59,076 nt of DNA from contig NZ_SMFM01000012.1 of assembly GCF_004349085.1 (NCBI RefSeq), forward strand, positions 1 to 59,076, written 5' to 3'. The translations under genes were made by a program, and so were the position numbers. Source of the stretch: Flavobacterium caseinilyticum (lineage in GTDB: Bacteria > Bacteroidota > Bacteroidia > Flavobacteriales > Flavobacteriaceae). This document shows, piece by piece, positions 48,392 through 58,334 of this stretch (the first letter of the stretch is position 1; every line of letters begins with the position of its first letter). The notes below the pieces were generated by a model. That model saw only the letters and a program-made list of their open reading frames with translations, was not told where the DNA came from and made no database searches.

Positions 48392-49120
48392 TTATAATGT
48401 CAATTTTAACGCATCATTCAATCGTAATGCTACATTATCCCAATTAATAATATTAAACAAAGCATCCACGAAATCGGTTCGTTTATTTTTGTATTTTAAA
48501 TAATAGGCGTGTTCCCAAACATCAATAACCAATAAAGGAATGGCACCCCATTGTGTTAGTTTTTCATGGTTTTCGCATTGTAAAATCACCAAACTATTGC
48601 TGTATGGCTGATATGCCAAAATTCCCCAACCATTGCCATCTACATTTTTTGCGGTAGCAGCAATTAAGATTTTAAGTTTATCGAAACTCCCAAAATTTTT
48701 CTCTATTCGCTTTAGCAACTCGCCTTGTGGTGCTGTTTTTTTATTAGTTAGGTTTGTCCAAAATATGGAATGCAAGATATGTGATGAAAAATGATAGGAT
48801 AATTTCTTCGTCCAGAGATCTACAGTTTCCAAATTATTATCGTCCAACGCTTTTTTTATCATTTGCAAATCCTTGTTCGCTCCTTTTACTGCTCCACCGT
48901 GATGAAAAGTATAATGTAGATGTAAGGTTTCAGCATCCATATAGGGTTCTAAAAAACTTTCGCTATAGGGTAAGGTCTGTTGAATATAATTACCATTGAC
49001 ATCTACTAATTTATCAATTGAATTGTCAGCTAAATTTTTGGGAAACGCATTTGTAGTGGGAAGCACTAATGCAGCTGCGCCAAACAATGTACTTGATTTT
49101 AAAAACTCTTTTCTGTCCAT
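48392..49120 (-). CDS. Exported Fe/Mn superoxide dismutase
   Basis: A 242-residue SOD of the Fe/Mn family. The metal ligands fall in LHLHYTFHHGGAVKGAN, in SYHFSSHILHSIFW and in VIDVWEHAYYLKYKN. Unlike cytosolic SODs it has an N-terminal export signal, MDRKEFLKSSTLFGAAALVL, which resembles a Tat signal with RK in place of RR. It is last in the metal-efflux operon, 17 bases after the adaptor gene, so it probably protects the periplasm from metal-driven superoxide. Confidence 0.93.
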   Translation of the reverse strand: MDRKEFLKSSTLFGAAALVLPTTNAFPKNLADNSIDKLVDVNGNYIQQTLPYSESFLEPYMDAETLHLHYTFHHGGAVKGANKDLQMIKKALDDNNLETVDLWTKKLSYHFSSHILHSIFWTNLTNKKTAPQGELLKRIEKNFGSFDKLKILIAATAKNVDGNGWGILAYQPYSNSLVILQCENHEKLTQWGAIPLLVIDVWEHAYYLKYKNKRTDFVDALFNIINWDNVALRLNDALKLTL

Positions 49121-49137
49121 ACTGTAAATTTACGTTT

Positions 49138-50265
49138 TTATTCTTCTACATTTTTCATTTTCATCAAAAGTGAATAAGCACCTTTAATCACAATAGTCGC
49201 CTCATTCAAATCGTCTGAAAGAATTTCTGTAAACCCATTTTCAGCTGTTCCAATTCTAATTTCTTTCATTTCAAATTGTTTGTTTTGTTTGGCAACAAAA
49301 ATATAATTCTTGTTTTCATAATTCACTATAGCATCAGATGGCAATACATTTGATTGCTGACTTTTTAATTCTATTTCGGCATTCATATACATTCCTGGTA
49401 AAAGTGCTTTGTCGTAATTTGTAAAATGGCAATGCATTTCAGTGCTTCTGTTTTCGGAAAAATCCTTACCGATTAAAATAATTTTGCCAAGATATTTTTT
49501 TTCAGGATTGGTATTTGTATAGGATATAACTGATTGGCCAATAGTCAATTTATTGATGTCTTTTTCAAAAACGGTCAATGCCAAATGAATATCCAAAGGA
49601 TTAACAATCTCGAATAAAATATCGCTTGGGTTTACATACTTGCCAATATTTACATTGACTTTAGAAATATAACCGCTTATTGGCGAATAAATATTGATGC
49701 TTTTTGAAATGTTCTTTGTAGAAACATTACTTGGATTTATCCCTGCGAATTTTAATTTCTCGCCATACGATTGTACCATTACCGATAGTGAGTTGTATTC
49801 TGATTGTGCTTGTTGATATACTTTATCGCTGCTAGCTTTGCTTCGGTTGAGTTCTTTTTGTCTTTCGAATTCGGCTTTTGCATACCCTATTTTTGCTTTC
49901 GCCAAAAGGTAATCTTCTTGTAGTTGAATGTATTGCTGGTCTTCTACAACGCACAATACTTGTCCTTTGGTTACATACATTCCCTCTAAAAGTTTGGTGT
50001 ATTTTAAATAACCACCCATCGGCACACTTATGGAAACTAAATTTTGAGGCGGTACATCTATTTTTCCATTTAATTTTAAGGTAGATGAAATTTCTTTTTG
50101 CTCTATTTTCCCCGTTTCAATACCTGCATTTTTTATTTGTGCATCGGTAAGTGTTGTCGTGTTTTCGATAGTTGGAGTGGCTTCTGTTTGGCTTTCAGTT
50201 TTCTTGTCTCCACATGAAGAAAGGAATACTATTGCCATTATTGTAACTATTGTGTTTTTACTCAT
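49138..50265 (-). CDS. Periplasmic adaptor (CzcB/CusB-type membrane fusion lipoprotein)
   Basis: Connects an RND pump with the outer-membrane channel. The ATG at 50265 gives MSKNTIVTIMAIVFLSSCGDK, a lipoprotein signal with lipobox LSSC. An upstream ATG at 50307 is less likely. The lipoyl half-motifs are in SVPMGGYLKYTKLLEGMYVTKGQ and YSPISGYISKVNVNIGKYV, separated by a coiled coil (YLLAKAKIGYAKAEFERQKEL). No His-rich metal-binding N-terminus is seen. Confidence 0.92.
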   Translation of the reverse strand: MSKNTIVTIMAIVFLSSCGDKKTESQTEATPTIENTTTLTDAQIKNAGIETGKIEQKEISSTLKLNGKIDVPPQNLVSISVPMGGYLKYTKLLEGMYVTKGQVLCVVEDQQYIQLQEDYLLAKAKIGYAKAEFERQKELNRSKASSDKVYQQAQSEYNSLSVMVQSYGEKLKFAGINPSNVSTKNISKSINIYSPISGYISKVNVNIGKYVNPSDILFEIVNPLDIHLALTVFEKDINKLTIGQSVISYTNTNPEKKYLGKIILIGKDFSENRSTEMHCHFTNYDKALLPGMYMNAEIELKSQQSNVLPSDAIVNYENKNYIFVAKQNKQFEMKEIRIGTAENGFTEILSDDLNEATIVIKGAYSLLMKMKNVEE

Positions 50266-50367
50266 GATTGTATTTTTATTTTGGTGTTTGTGAATCTGCG
50301 ATTTCATTTTATTTTGAATAGTAAGATAGTGTTTGTTATTTAAAATTTCATTGCCCTTGCTAATCGG

Positions 50368-52212
50368 TTAGGCATCAATCTTAACGCGAAGGAGTTTTAC
50401 GGAATTAATAAAAACTAAAGTGTCAGGAAGCAAATGAATAGCAGCTGCTTCAATTGGTCCAATTATTTTAAGCAAGACAAGGGTAATTCCAATCACATGA
50501 ACAACGCCAACTCCCACAAAAATATTTTCACGAATGGTTCGATAGGCTCTTTTACTAATAGCACGAGCCTTTGCGATTTTTTCCAACTTATCCTGCATCA
50601 GAACGATGTCGGCTGCTTCCATTGCTGCTTCGGTTCCCATAGCACCCATTGCTATGCCTATATTTGCCTGAACTAAAGCAGGCGCATCATTAATCCCATC
50701 ACCGACCATTGCTACTTTTGAACCTTCTTTTTGCAATTCTTTTATAATATTGATTTTGTCTTCGGGCAATAAATTTGCTCTGTAATCGGTAATTCCTATC
50801 TGATTGGCAACGTGCTTGGCAGTTTCAGGATTATCACCGGTAAGCATAATTATGTTTTCAATTCCACTTTTTCTTAAACCTTCAATCATTTCTTTTGCAC
50901 CTTCGCGTATCGCATCGGATATATAAAAGATACACGCCAATTTATTGTCAACTGAAAGATAAATAGCAGTATCGGTACTATTTTCTGAGGATTTCGACAC
51001 CGGTACTTTACTTTCTTCCATAAAGAGCTTGTTCCCTAATAAAACCGATTTGCCATCTATTTTTGCGGAAACACCCCGTCCTTTTACCACCTCGAAATTT
51101 TCAGGCTCGCCATAGGTAAGTTTTAATTGATCCGCATAGCTTAAGATTGCTTTTGCTAATGGATGGCTGGAACGACGGTCAACATTAGCAGCAAATTGAA
51201 CCAATTGGTTTTCATTATAAGCAGGATCTATTATTTCAACGGTATTCACAATAGGACTTCCAACGGTTAATGTCCCTGTTTTATCAAAAACAATGGTAGT
51301 TACTTTAGCAAGCTCTTCTAAAAACAAACCTCCTTTTATCAAAATACCTTCTCTCGCTGCACGAGCAATTGCCGCAATGGTCACAAGCGGTGTTGCCAAA
51401 CCTAATTCGGCAGGGGAAGTAAAAATCAGCAATGCAATCACCAGTTTGACATCACGGGTAAAAAAGTAAACAGTACCAACAAAAATAAATACCACCGGAA
51501 TAAGCCATGAAGCCACTTTATCTGTGAATTTTTCAATAGGTGCTTGCTGGCTTTCTGCCTCTTCCACCAAGGCTATAATACGCGAAAAAACGGTGTCTAA
51601 TCCTGCTTTAGTCATTTCTATATCTAGCGCACCTAATTCCAGTATGGTTCCGGCAAATGCTTCACTTCCCGCTGTTTTTTCTTGAGGTACGCTTTCGCCG
51701 GTTATTGGTGCCTGATTCACAGAACCTGATCCGCCAATCACTTTGCCATCAACAGGGATTTTTTCTCCAGCTTTTACCAGAACAATATCACCGATTTTTA
51801 AATCGGTTATTTGCACTACGGATTCCTGATTGTCTTTTTTTACTATTGCCGTTTTAGGCACGGAACCAATCAACTCTTTTATAGATGCTCTCGCTTTTTC
51901 AGTGCTCGCACTTGCAATATATTCTGCAATGAGGATGATCATAAGCACGACAGCACCAGCCAAATATTCTTTGCCAAGAACTGAAATTATGACCGCTATG
52001 GTTATAAACAATTCGGTACCTGTTTTTCTTTCTTTTATGATATCCAGTACCGCAGTTTTTACTAACGAATAAAGACCGAAAGCCATTGCGGCTATCAAAA
52101 TGGGTAATAGAATAACATCGAAATAAAATAATAAACAGGCTATTCCCACTGTTATGATCCGTACAATTTCCCAAAGGAACTGTCGCGAAAAAAAGGTTTG
52201 TGTATAATTCAT
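50368..52212 (-). CDS. P1B-type heavy-metal ATPase with an atypical membrane motif
   Basis: 614 residues with all ATPase signatures: TGES at 171-174, phosphorylated D310 in FDKTGTLTVG, HP at 350-351, MLTGDNPETA near 457 and GDGINDAP near 504. It lacks the N-terminal HMA metal-binding domain. The ion-site motif in the sixth helix, normally CPC or SPC, reads TSPAELGLATP (residues 265-275), so the usual Cys is absent. The last helix carries AAAIHLLPDTLVFINS. The ion is uncertain. It sits between the RND pump and its adaptor in one operon, which implies a divalent metal. Confidence 0.9.
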   Translation of the reverse strand: MNYTQTFFSRQFLWEIVRIITVGIACLLFYFDVILLPILIAAMAFGLYSLVKTAVLDIIKERKTGTELFITIAVIISVLGKEYLAGAVVLMIILIAEYIASASTEKARASIKELIGSVPKTAIVKKDNQESVVQITDLKIGDIVLVKAGEKIPVDGKVIGGSGSVNQAPITGESVPQEKTAGSEAFAGTILELGALDIEMTKAGLDTVFSRIIALVEEAESQQAPIEKFTDKVASWLIPVVFIFVGTVYFFTRDVKLVIALLIFTSPAELGLATPLVTIAAIARAAREGILIKGGLFLEELAKVTTIVFDKTGTLTVGSPIVNTVEIIDPAYNENQLVQFAANVDRRSSHPLAKAILSYADQLKLTYGEPENFEVVKGRGVSAKIDGKSVLLGNKLFMEESKVPVSKSSENSTDTAIYLSVDNKLACIFYISDAIREGAKEMIEGLRKSGIENIIMLTGDNPETAKHVANQIGITDYRANLLPEDKINIIKELQKEGSKVAMVGDGINDAPALVQANIGIAMGAMGTEAAMEAADIVLMQDKLEKIAKARAISKRAYRTIRENIFVGVGVVHVIGITLVLLKIIGPIEAAAIHLLPDTLVFINSVKLLRVKIDA

Positions 52213-52315
52213 ATGTTGATATTTATTGTTTTTTATCGGTCATATGTAATTCGCATATCATCATTGGCGCTTGCGACCCCAATTACGGTCATGCTCATTT
52301 CATAATTAAACTATT

Positions 52316-55300
52316 TTAATTAGTTAATGCATTGATTTCTATTATACTTATATTCAATTTTCTAACCGCTTCAATATAATCACTTTGAATTCCTGTGCTT
52401 TGATTAATAAGCATTACCCATTCCAGATAATTGATGTCACCATTGATAAATTTATCATTAGCAGCTTTGGTTACCAAATCAACATTTTTCAAGGCTTGAC
52501 TTTCAAAATAGGCAATAGTTTCTTTCTGTTTTTTATATTCTTGGACTAATTCCTGATTCTTACTTTCCAGTTTTAGTTTTTCATTATTTAAATTATTTTC
52601 GGCAATTTGGGTGTTTATCTCTAATGCTTTTTTCTTATTATTTATTGCCGCATTGAATAACGGAATTGCCACTCCAAATTGTCCGTAAACACCATTATAA
52701 CTGTTTTGAAACTCCGCATTTGTTTTGAAAGTCTGGTAATAAACACCACCAATTAATTCGGGCAATTTTTTAGATTTTTCAAGTGAAATTTCAGCTTTGC
52801 TACTATTTACTTCTTGCTCAAATAATTTTATACTGGGTTGATTGCCAATAGCATTTTTATCTAAATTTTCGGTAAAATCCATTTTTAATTTATCTGAAAC
52901 TGGGACAAAGTCTTTATCAGTATTAAGTAAATACTTTAATTGCGATTGTATTATTTTATAATCACTTTGTAATTCCAGAAGTTGAATTTTTATTTGTCCA
53001 GATTGGTTTTCAGCGGTTGCTTTTTCTAATATATTACTTTCGCCTTTGTCAAAACGAAGCGCTGTTTTCCTTAAAAATTCGGAATAAATACTATCACTTT
53101 TTAACAACAACTTTTCCTTTTCTTTTAGATACATCATTTCGTAAAACACGATTGTTACCTGTCTAGTCAATTCCTTTCTTTGCAAAGCTTCGTTCCATTG
53201 TCCTTTTTTGGCTTCTTCTATTAAAAGTTGTTTCTGCCTTTTGTAAACGGTTGGGAATTTTATGCTTTGCGAAATACCAATTTTCACATCATTTGCATTG
53301 CTGTTAAACTGACCGAATTCCCCAATAATTCCCGTGTTGGAAATATCATAGCCTGTTTTGGTCATTTTTTGCAAGTACTCTGAATTTAGTTTTTCGTTTT
53401 TAATTTTTATATTGTTTGAAAGAGCCGTTTCAATCGCTTTATCAATTGAAATTATTTCCTGAGCATCAGTACTTTGAAAAGAAAAAAGCAGTCCCAATAC
53501 CATGATTGTTGTAATTGATTTTATCTTTTTTGGTTTTAAATTAATTCCTTTTTCAAACATGATATATAAAATTGGTAAAACAAATAATGTTAAGAACGTT
53601 GCAATCAACAGACCTCCAATTACCACAGTTGCCAAAGGTTTTTGTACTTCTGCACCAGAACCATTGCTTAATGCCATGGGTAAAAAGCCTAATGATGCTA
53701 CAAATGCAGTCATTAAAACTGGTCGTAAACGTATTTTGGTACCTTGTAAAACAATCGCTTTTAAATCGGTTTCACCCGATTTTCGTATGCTATTGAATTC
53801 TGCAATCAATACTAAACCATTCAGAACCGCTACACCAAATAAAGCAATAAAACCAACTCCGGCACTAATGCTAAACGGCATTCCCCGCATCGCTAAAAAG
53901 AAAATACCTCCAATTGCAGAAAGCGGGATTGCGGAATAAATCAATAATCCTTGTTTTACGGAATTGAATGCGAAATAGAGCAAAATAAATATTAATAGTA
54001 ATGAAACTGGAACAGCAATCATCAAACGATTTTTGGCTTCGTTTAAGTTTTCAAAAGCACCGCCATACGTAGGATAGTAGCCCGCAGGAAATTTTATTTG
54101 AGCTTCGACTTTACCTTGTAATTCTTTTACGATGCTTTGCACATCACGACCTCGAACATTAAAACCAACTACAATTCTACGTTTGGCATCTTCTCTTTGT
54201 ATTTGATTTGGGCCTTCAGTAATTTCAACTTTGGCCAATTGAGATAGAGGAATTTGCGAACCAGTGGACGTTGGTATTAGTAAATTTTGAACATCCACCA
54301 AATCCTGACGTTTTTCGCCTGTTAAACGAACAACTAAATCAAATCGTTTTTCACCTTCGTAAACAACCCCAGTGCTTTGTCCTGCAAATGCGGTGTTTAC
54401 AATTCGATTGATATCCTGAATGTTCAAACCGTATTGTGCAATGGAAGCTCTGTTGTAGTCAATTACTACTTGAGGCATTCCAGTAACGGTTTCTACATAT
54501 AGGTCTGAAGTTCCTTCTACTGTATTTACAATTTTACCTAATTTATTGGCGTACAAAGCCAGTGTGTCTAAATTTTCTCCAAATATTTTACAGACTACAT
54601 CTTGTCTTGCTCCTGTCATCAATTCATTAAAACGCATTTGTACCGGATATTGAAAACCATAAGAAACACCTGGAACGGCTTCCAATTCCTTTGCCATTTT
54701 TTCTGATAATTCATCAAAAGTTTTGGCAGAAGTCCATTCGCTTTTGTCCTTTAAAATAATCATCATATCACTGGCATCAATGGGCATTGGATCAGTTGGC
54801 ACTTCGCTACTTCCTGTTTTGCCTACTATTTTCTCCACTTCCGGAAATTTTTCTATTAGTATTTTTGCGCCTTGTGAAATTGCAGTCATTGAAGTTTGCA
54901 AATTACTTCCCGGCAAAACCCTTGTTTCTACAGCAAAATCTCCTTCTTCTAACGAGGGCATAAATTCGCCACCCATGAACGAAAGTGTAATCAGCGCTAA
55001 AACAAATAATCCCAAAGTTGCACCGATAATTGTTCTTGGAATTCCTAATGCTTTGTTCAGAAGAGGTTGGTAGAAATTTTCTAATTTTTCCATCATTCTA
55101 TCTGAAAAAGTTTTTTTGTGAGATATATTTTTATTCAAAAATAAAGCGGTCATCATCGGAACATAAGTCAGCGACAATATAAAAGCACCAAATAATGCAA
55201 ATGCAATGGTTTGTGCCATTGGTAAAAACATTTTCCCTTCAATACCCCGCAAAGTAAAAATGGGAATGTACACGATTAATATAATCAACTCTCCAAATAC

Positions 55301-56656
55301 GGAAACATTACGCATTTTTATTGACGTATTTAATACGGTGCTGTCCATTTCTTGCTGTGATATTTTAGACGTTTTCCTGCTGTGTAAACTAAACAAACAC
55401 GCTTCAACAATAATAACTGCCCCATCCACAATTAATCCAAAATCTAGTGCCCCTAGACTCATTAAATTACCGCTCACCCCAAAAATATTCATCAGTATGA
55501 CCGCTATCAGCATCGCCAATGGAATAACTGATGCTACGATTAAGCCTGCTCTTATATTTCCTAAAAATAAAATAAGAACAAAAAGTACAATTAATGCTCC
55601 TTCCAATAAGTTTTTTTCCACTGTTGAAATGGAATTATTGACCATTTTGGTTCGGTCTAGAAATGGCTCCAGAATAACGCCTTCGGGTAATGTTTTTTCG
55701 ATTTGTGCAATACGATCCTTAATGTTTTTAATAACCACATTACTATTGGCTCCTTTTAACATCATTACTACTGCACCCGAAACTTCACCAGATTGAACTC
55801 CTTTTTTATTAAAAGTCATTGCTCCGTAACGGATAGCACTTCCAATTCGTACATCAGCTACATCACGAATAAATAAAGGACTTCCGCTACTGGTATTTTT
55901 AATAGAAATATCTTTAATATTTTCGATAGTATTAATTAACCCTTCACTTCTGATGTACAAAACTTTAGGTCCTTTTTCGATATAAGCACCACCTGTATTT
56001 TGATTGTTTTTTTCTAAAGCAGTAAAAACATCAGTAATAGTAATATTAAAGGATTGCAATTTATTTGGGTCAACGGCAATTTCAAATTGTTTCAATTTTC
56101 CACCGAAACTACTTACTTCTGCAACACCTTCAACTCCTAATAATTGACGGCGAACAATCCAATCCTGAATGGTTCTCAACTCGGTTACATCGTATTTTTT
56201 TTCGTAACCGGGTTTGGTTCGAACAGCATATTGATAAATTTCGCCTAGTCCTGTTGTTACCGGTGCAAGAACTGGATCTCCAATACCTTTGGGAATTTGG
56301 TCTTTAACAGCGCTTAATCGTTCTGTTACTTGTTGTCTTGCCCAGTAAACATCCGTTGCATCATTAAAAACAATGGTAACCACTGATAAGCCAAAACGAG
56401 AGAAACTACGAATTTCTTTCAATCCAGGAATATTACTATTCGCTTGTTCAATTGGAAAAGTAATCAGTCGTTCAATATCGGTTGCACCCAATGATGGTGC
56501 TGAAGTGATTACCTGAACTTGATTATCTGTAATATCAGGAACCGCATCGATTGGTAATTTGGTAAATTGATAACTCCCATATCCGATGAGCGCAAAAATA
56601 AATAGTCCAATAATGAGTTTGTTTTTGATTGAAAACTCAATAATTTTATTTAGCAT
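52316..56656 (-). CDS. czcA: CzcA-type RND metal pump fused to a TolC-like outer-membrane protein
   Basis: 1446 residues. Residues 1 to about 1040 are a heavy-metal RND transporter (KLPIDAVPDITDNQVQV, VTERLSAVKDQIP). Its fourth helix reads DFGLIVDGAVIIVE near 403-416, the signature of Zn/Co/Cd (HME1-type) pumps rather than Cu/Ag pumps. Residues about 1067-1446 are a TolC/CzcC-like alpha-barrel protein with long coiled coils. The joint holds an embedded signal-peptide-like segment with a basic region (KPKKIKS), a hydrophobic core and FQSTDA before Gln1066. Such fusions occur in Bacteroidota. Confidence 0.95.
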   Translation of the reverse strand: MLNKIIEFSIKNKLIIGLFIFALIGYGSYQFTKLPIDAVPDITDNQVQVITSAPSLGATDIERLITFPIEQANSNIPGLKEIRSFSRFGLSVVTIVFNDATDVYWARQQVTERLSAVKDQIPKGIGDPVLAPVTTGLGEIYQYAVRTKPGYEKKYDVTELRTIQDWIVRRQLLGVEGVAEVSSFGGKLKQFEIAVDPNKLQSFNITITDVFTALEKNNQNTGGAYIEKGPKVLYIRSEGLINTIENIKDISIKNTSSGSPLFIRDVADVRIGSAIRYGAMTFNKKGVQSGEVSGAVVMMLKGANSNVVIKNIKDRIAQIEKTLPEGVILEPFLDRTKMVNNSISTVEKNLLEGALIVLFVLILFLGNIRAGLIVASVIPLAMLIAVILMNIFGVSGNLMSLGALDFGLIVDGAVIIVEACLFSLHSRKTSKISQQEMDSTVLNTSIKMRNVSVFGELIILIVYIPIFTLRGIEGKMFLPMAQTIAFALFGAFILSLTYVPMMTALFLNKNISHKKTFSDRMMEKLENFYQPLLNKALGIPRTIIGATLGLFVLALITLSFMGGEFMPSLEEGDFAVETRVLPGSNLQTSMTAISQGAKILIEKFPEVEKIVGKTGSSEVPTDPMPIDASDMMIILKDKSEWTSAKTFDELSEKMAKELEAVPGVSYGFQYPVQMRFNELMTGARQDVVCKIFGENLDTLALYANKLGKIVNTVEGTSDLYVETVTGMPQVVIDYNRASIAQYGLNIQDINRIVNTAFAGQSTGVVYEGEKRFDLVVRLTGEKRQDLVDVQNLLIPTSTGSQIPLSQLAKVEITEGPNQIQREDAKRRIVVGFNVRGRDVQSIVKELQGKVEAQIKFPAGYYPTYGGAFENLNEAKNRLMIAVPVSLLLIFILLYFAFNSVKQGLLIYSAIPLSAIGGIFFLAMRGMPFSISAGVGFIALFGVAVLNGLVLIAEFNSIRKSGETDLKAIVLQGTKIRLRPVLMTAFVASLGFLPMALSNGSGAEVQKPLATVVIGGLLIATFLTLFVLPILYIMFEKGINLKPKKIKSITTIMVLGLLFSFQSTDAQEIISIDKAIETALSNNIKIKNEKLNSEYLQKMTKTGYDISNTGIIGEFGQFNSNANDVKIGISQSIKFPTVYKRQKQLLIEEAKKGQWNEALQRKELTRQVTIVFYEMMYLKEKEKLLLKSDSIYSEFLRKTALRFDKGESNILEKATAENQSGQIKIQLLELQSDYKIIQSQLKYLLNTDKDFVPVSDKLKMDFTENLDKNAIGNQPSIKLFEQEVNSSKAEISLEKSKKLPELIGGVYYQTFKTNAEFQNSYNGVYGQFGVAIPLFNAAINNKKKALEINTQIAENNLNNEKLKLESKNQELVQEYKKQKETIAYFESQALKNVDLVTKAANDKFINGDINYLEWVMLINQSTGIQSDYIEAVRKLNISIIEINALTN

Positions 56657-56685
56657 AATTAGTAAGATTAATGGTTAGTCAATAG

Positions 56686-57309
56686 TTACATTGAATATTG
56701 ACCTTTTAATTTTAGAGTAACTGTAATATCTTTATTTTCATTATTCCTAAAAAACCATCCATGCTTTCCTTCAAAAGGAGCATAAAAAGTTCCTACCATA
56801 TTATTGGAATAAGCAAGTGTGTAACTTTCAAAATAGACATCATTAACTGCCTTTGCCTGTTTTACTTCACCGTGAAAATCTAAATAAACGGTTCCATCAT
56901 TAGTTTTCCATTCGTATTTCATTTTTCCGCCTTTTAGCATATAGGTTTTATATTCAATCCCTTTTCCTGCAGGAACAATTACTTCAACCGTATCTTCTCT
57001 TTCTGCGTATTGCTTTTCTGGAATAGGATTATCCGCCTCGACTGGTCTTTTTACTTCTGGTCCAGAACCTGCTTTTTCCATTTTTATTAGAGGAAATGTT
57101 TTCCCGGTTGTTGTTGCTAAGCCATCAGGAGCATCCTCTGGCACATAAAGCTTACTGAAACCGAACAATTTCCCTGTTCCTATTGGGTCGATTCCATATT
57201 CAGCGGGTAAAACGGCACTAACTAAAATGACTATCCCTAATACCAATGCAAATAAGACTGCTTTGATAATTTCTTTTTTTTCTACTATTTGATGATTTAT
57301 TTCTGACAT
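56686..57309 (-). CDS. Transmembrane anchor protein of metal-efflux loci
   Basis: 207 residues with one N-terminal helix (IIKAVLFALVLGIVILVSAVL) and a periplasmic domain (VEVIVPAGKGIEYKTYMLKG, GTFYAPFEGKHGWFFRNN). Resembles the family annotated simply as transmembrane anchor protein, which tends to sit next to HupE-like and Czc-type genes. It may handle a metal or scaffold the pump; the function is unproven. Confidence 0.82.
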   Translation of the reverse strand: MSEINHQIVEKKEIIKAVLFALVLGIVILVSAVLPAEYGIDPIGTGKLFGFSKLYVPEDAPDGLATTTGKTFPLIKMEKAGSGPEVKRPVEADNPIPEKQYAEREDTVEVIVPAGKGIEYKTYMLKGGKMKYEWKTNDGTVYLDFHGEVKQAKAVNDVYFESYTLAYSNNMVGTFYAPFEGKHGWFFRNNENKDITVTLKLKGQYSM

Positions 57310-57321
57310 TGTTTAATTTTT

Positions 57322-58005
57322 TTAAGATGTAAAATAACCTGTTAATTGATACCCTAATAAGACAAATCCAGCAGCAATAAGCATGGTATTTGTGAATGTT
57401 GAAAATTTCATGAAACTCGGGTATCTGCGCCATATTGTAATAAGGATTAACACAAAAGTTAATGCTATAAACTGACCAATTTCGACCCCAATGTTGAATC
57501 CAAGCAGATTGGTAAACAATCCTTCTTTTTCAAATTTGAAATCTTGTAATTTGCTGGCTAACCCAAACCCGTGAAACAATCCGAAAATTAAAACGGCTGC
57601 TTTTGTATTGGGCTGTTTCCCGAAAAATCTTTTGAAACCACCTAAATTATCAAAACCTTTATACACTATTGATAGTGCAATGATGGCATCAATTAAATAC
57701 GAATTAATTGATATATTACTCATAACGCCAAACAACAATGTTGCACTATGACCAATTGTAAAGAAACTTACATAAAGTAGCACTTCTTTTGGGCGATAAA
57801 GGAAAAAGATAACGCCAACTAAAAAAAGCAAATGATCGTAACCCGTAAGCATATGTTTTGCACCAATATAAAGAAATGGGCCAAAAGCAACGCCATCATT
57901 TCCTGACAAAAAAGTTTGTGTATTTTCATCGACACCATGAGCAAAAACACCTGTGATGCTTACAAAAAAAAGTAAAACAAGAAATATTATTTTTTTTGAA
58001 TTCAT
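57322..58005 (-). CDS. HupE/UreJ-like membrane protein
   Basis: 227 residues: signal-like N-terminus (IIFLVLLFFVSITGVFAHGV), then six hydrophobic helices. The Ni/metal motif of the family is seen as KHMLTGYDHLLFLVGV and again as LFGLFHGFGLASKL. Classical members import nickel for hydrogenase or urease; none of those enzymes is nearby. In this operon it more likely moves or senses a transition metal under toxicity. Confidence 0.88.
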   Translation of the reverse strand: MNSKKIIFLVLLFFVSITGVFAHGVDENTQTFLSGNDGVAFGPFLYIGAKHMLTGYDHLLFLVGVIFFLYRPKEVLLYVSFFTIGHSATLLFGVMSNISINSYLIDAIIALSIVYKGFDNLGGFKRFFGKQPNTKAAVLIFGLFHGFGLASKLQDFKFEKEGLFTNLLGFNIGVEIGQFIALTFVLILITIWRRYPSFMKFSTFTNTMLIAAGFVLLGYQLTGYFTS

Positions 58006-58075
58006 AATTTTATTTTTCTTTTAAAACTACTTCTCTCCTGCAATTTTTTGAAGAGAAGCAGCCTGTTAAATTATA

Positions 58076-58291
58076 TTAATGCGTGTGTCCATGAGCCGTA
58101 TCAACTTTGTCTTGCTCCACTTTATTAATACTATCCGTACTTAATTGACCAGTAGTATCTGTGATCACTTGAACTTGCTCTGTTGTTTCAATAGTTTGAA
58201 CTTCAGTGTTTTCAGTTTCGTTGTTTGCTTTTTTGTTACAAGAAACTAACATTCCGATTGCGATAGTAGCTACGATTAAAATTTTTTTCAT
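58076..58291 (-). CDS. Small lipoprotein with a His-tail (71 aa)
   Basis: The lipobox LVSC lies at the end of the signal (KILIVATIAIGMLVSCNKK). The mature part is Thr/Glu/Val-rich and disordered, ending DTAHGHTH. The C-terminal histidines suggest periplasmic metal binding. The gene after it in the operon is HupE-like, and the gene before it (58335-58763) has a matching HGHQH tail. Confidence 0.75.
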   Translation of the reverse strand: MKKILIVATIAIGMLVSCNKKANNETENTEVQTIETTEQVQVITDTTGQLSTDSINKVEQDKVDTAHGHTH

Positions 58292-58334
58292 AATTGTAAT
58301 TTAAATTGGGTTTATAAAGAATAATAAAATTGAA

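Noticed and set aside
48291..48503. Plus-strand 70-codon frame at the island edge
   Set aside because: It overlaps the end of the superoxide dismutase gene and a hairpin, and has no recognisable features.
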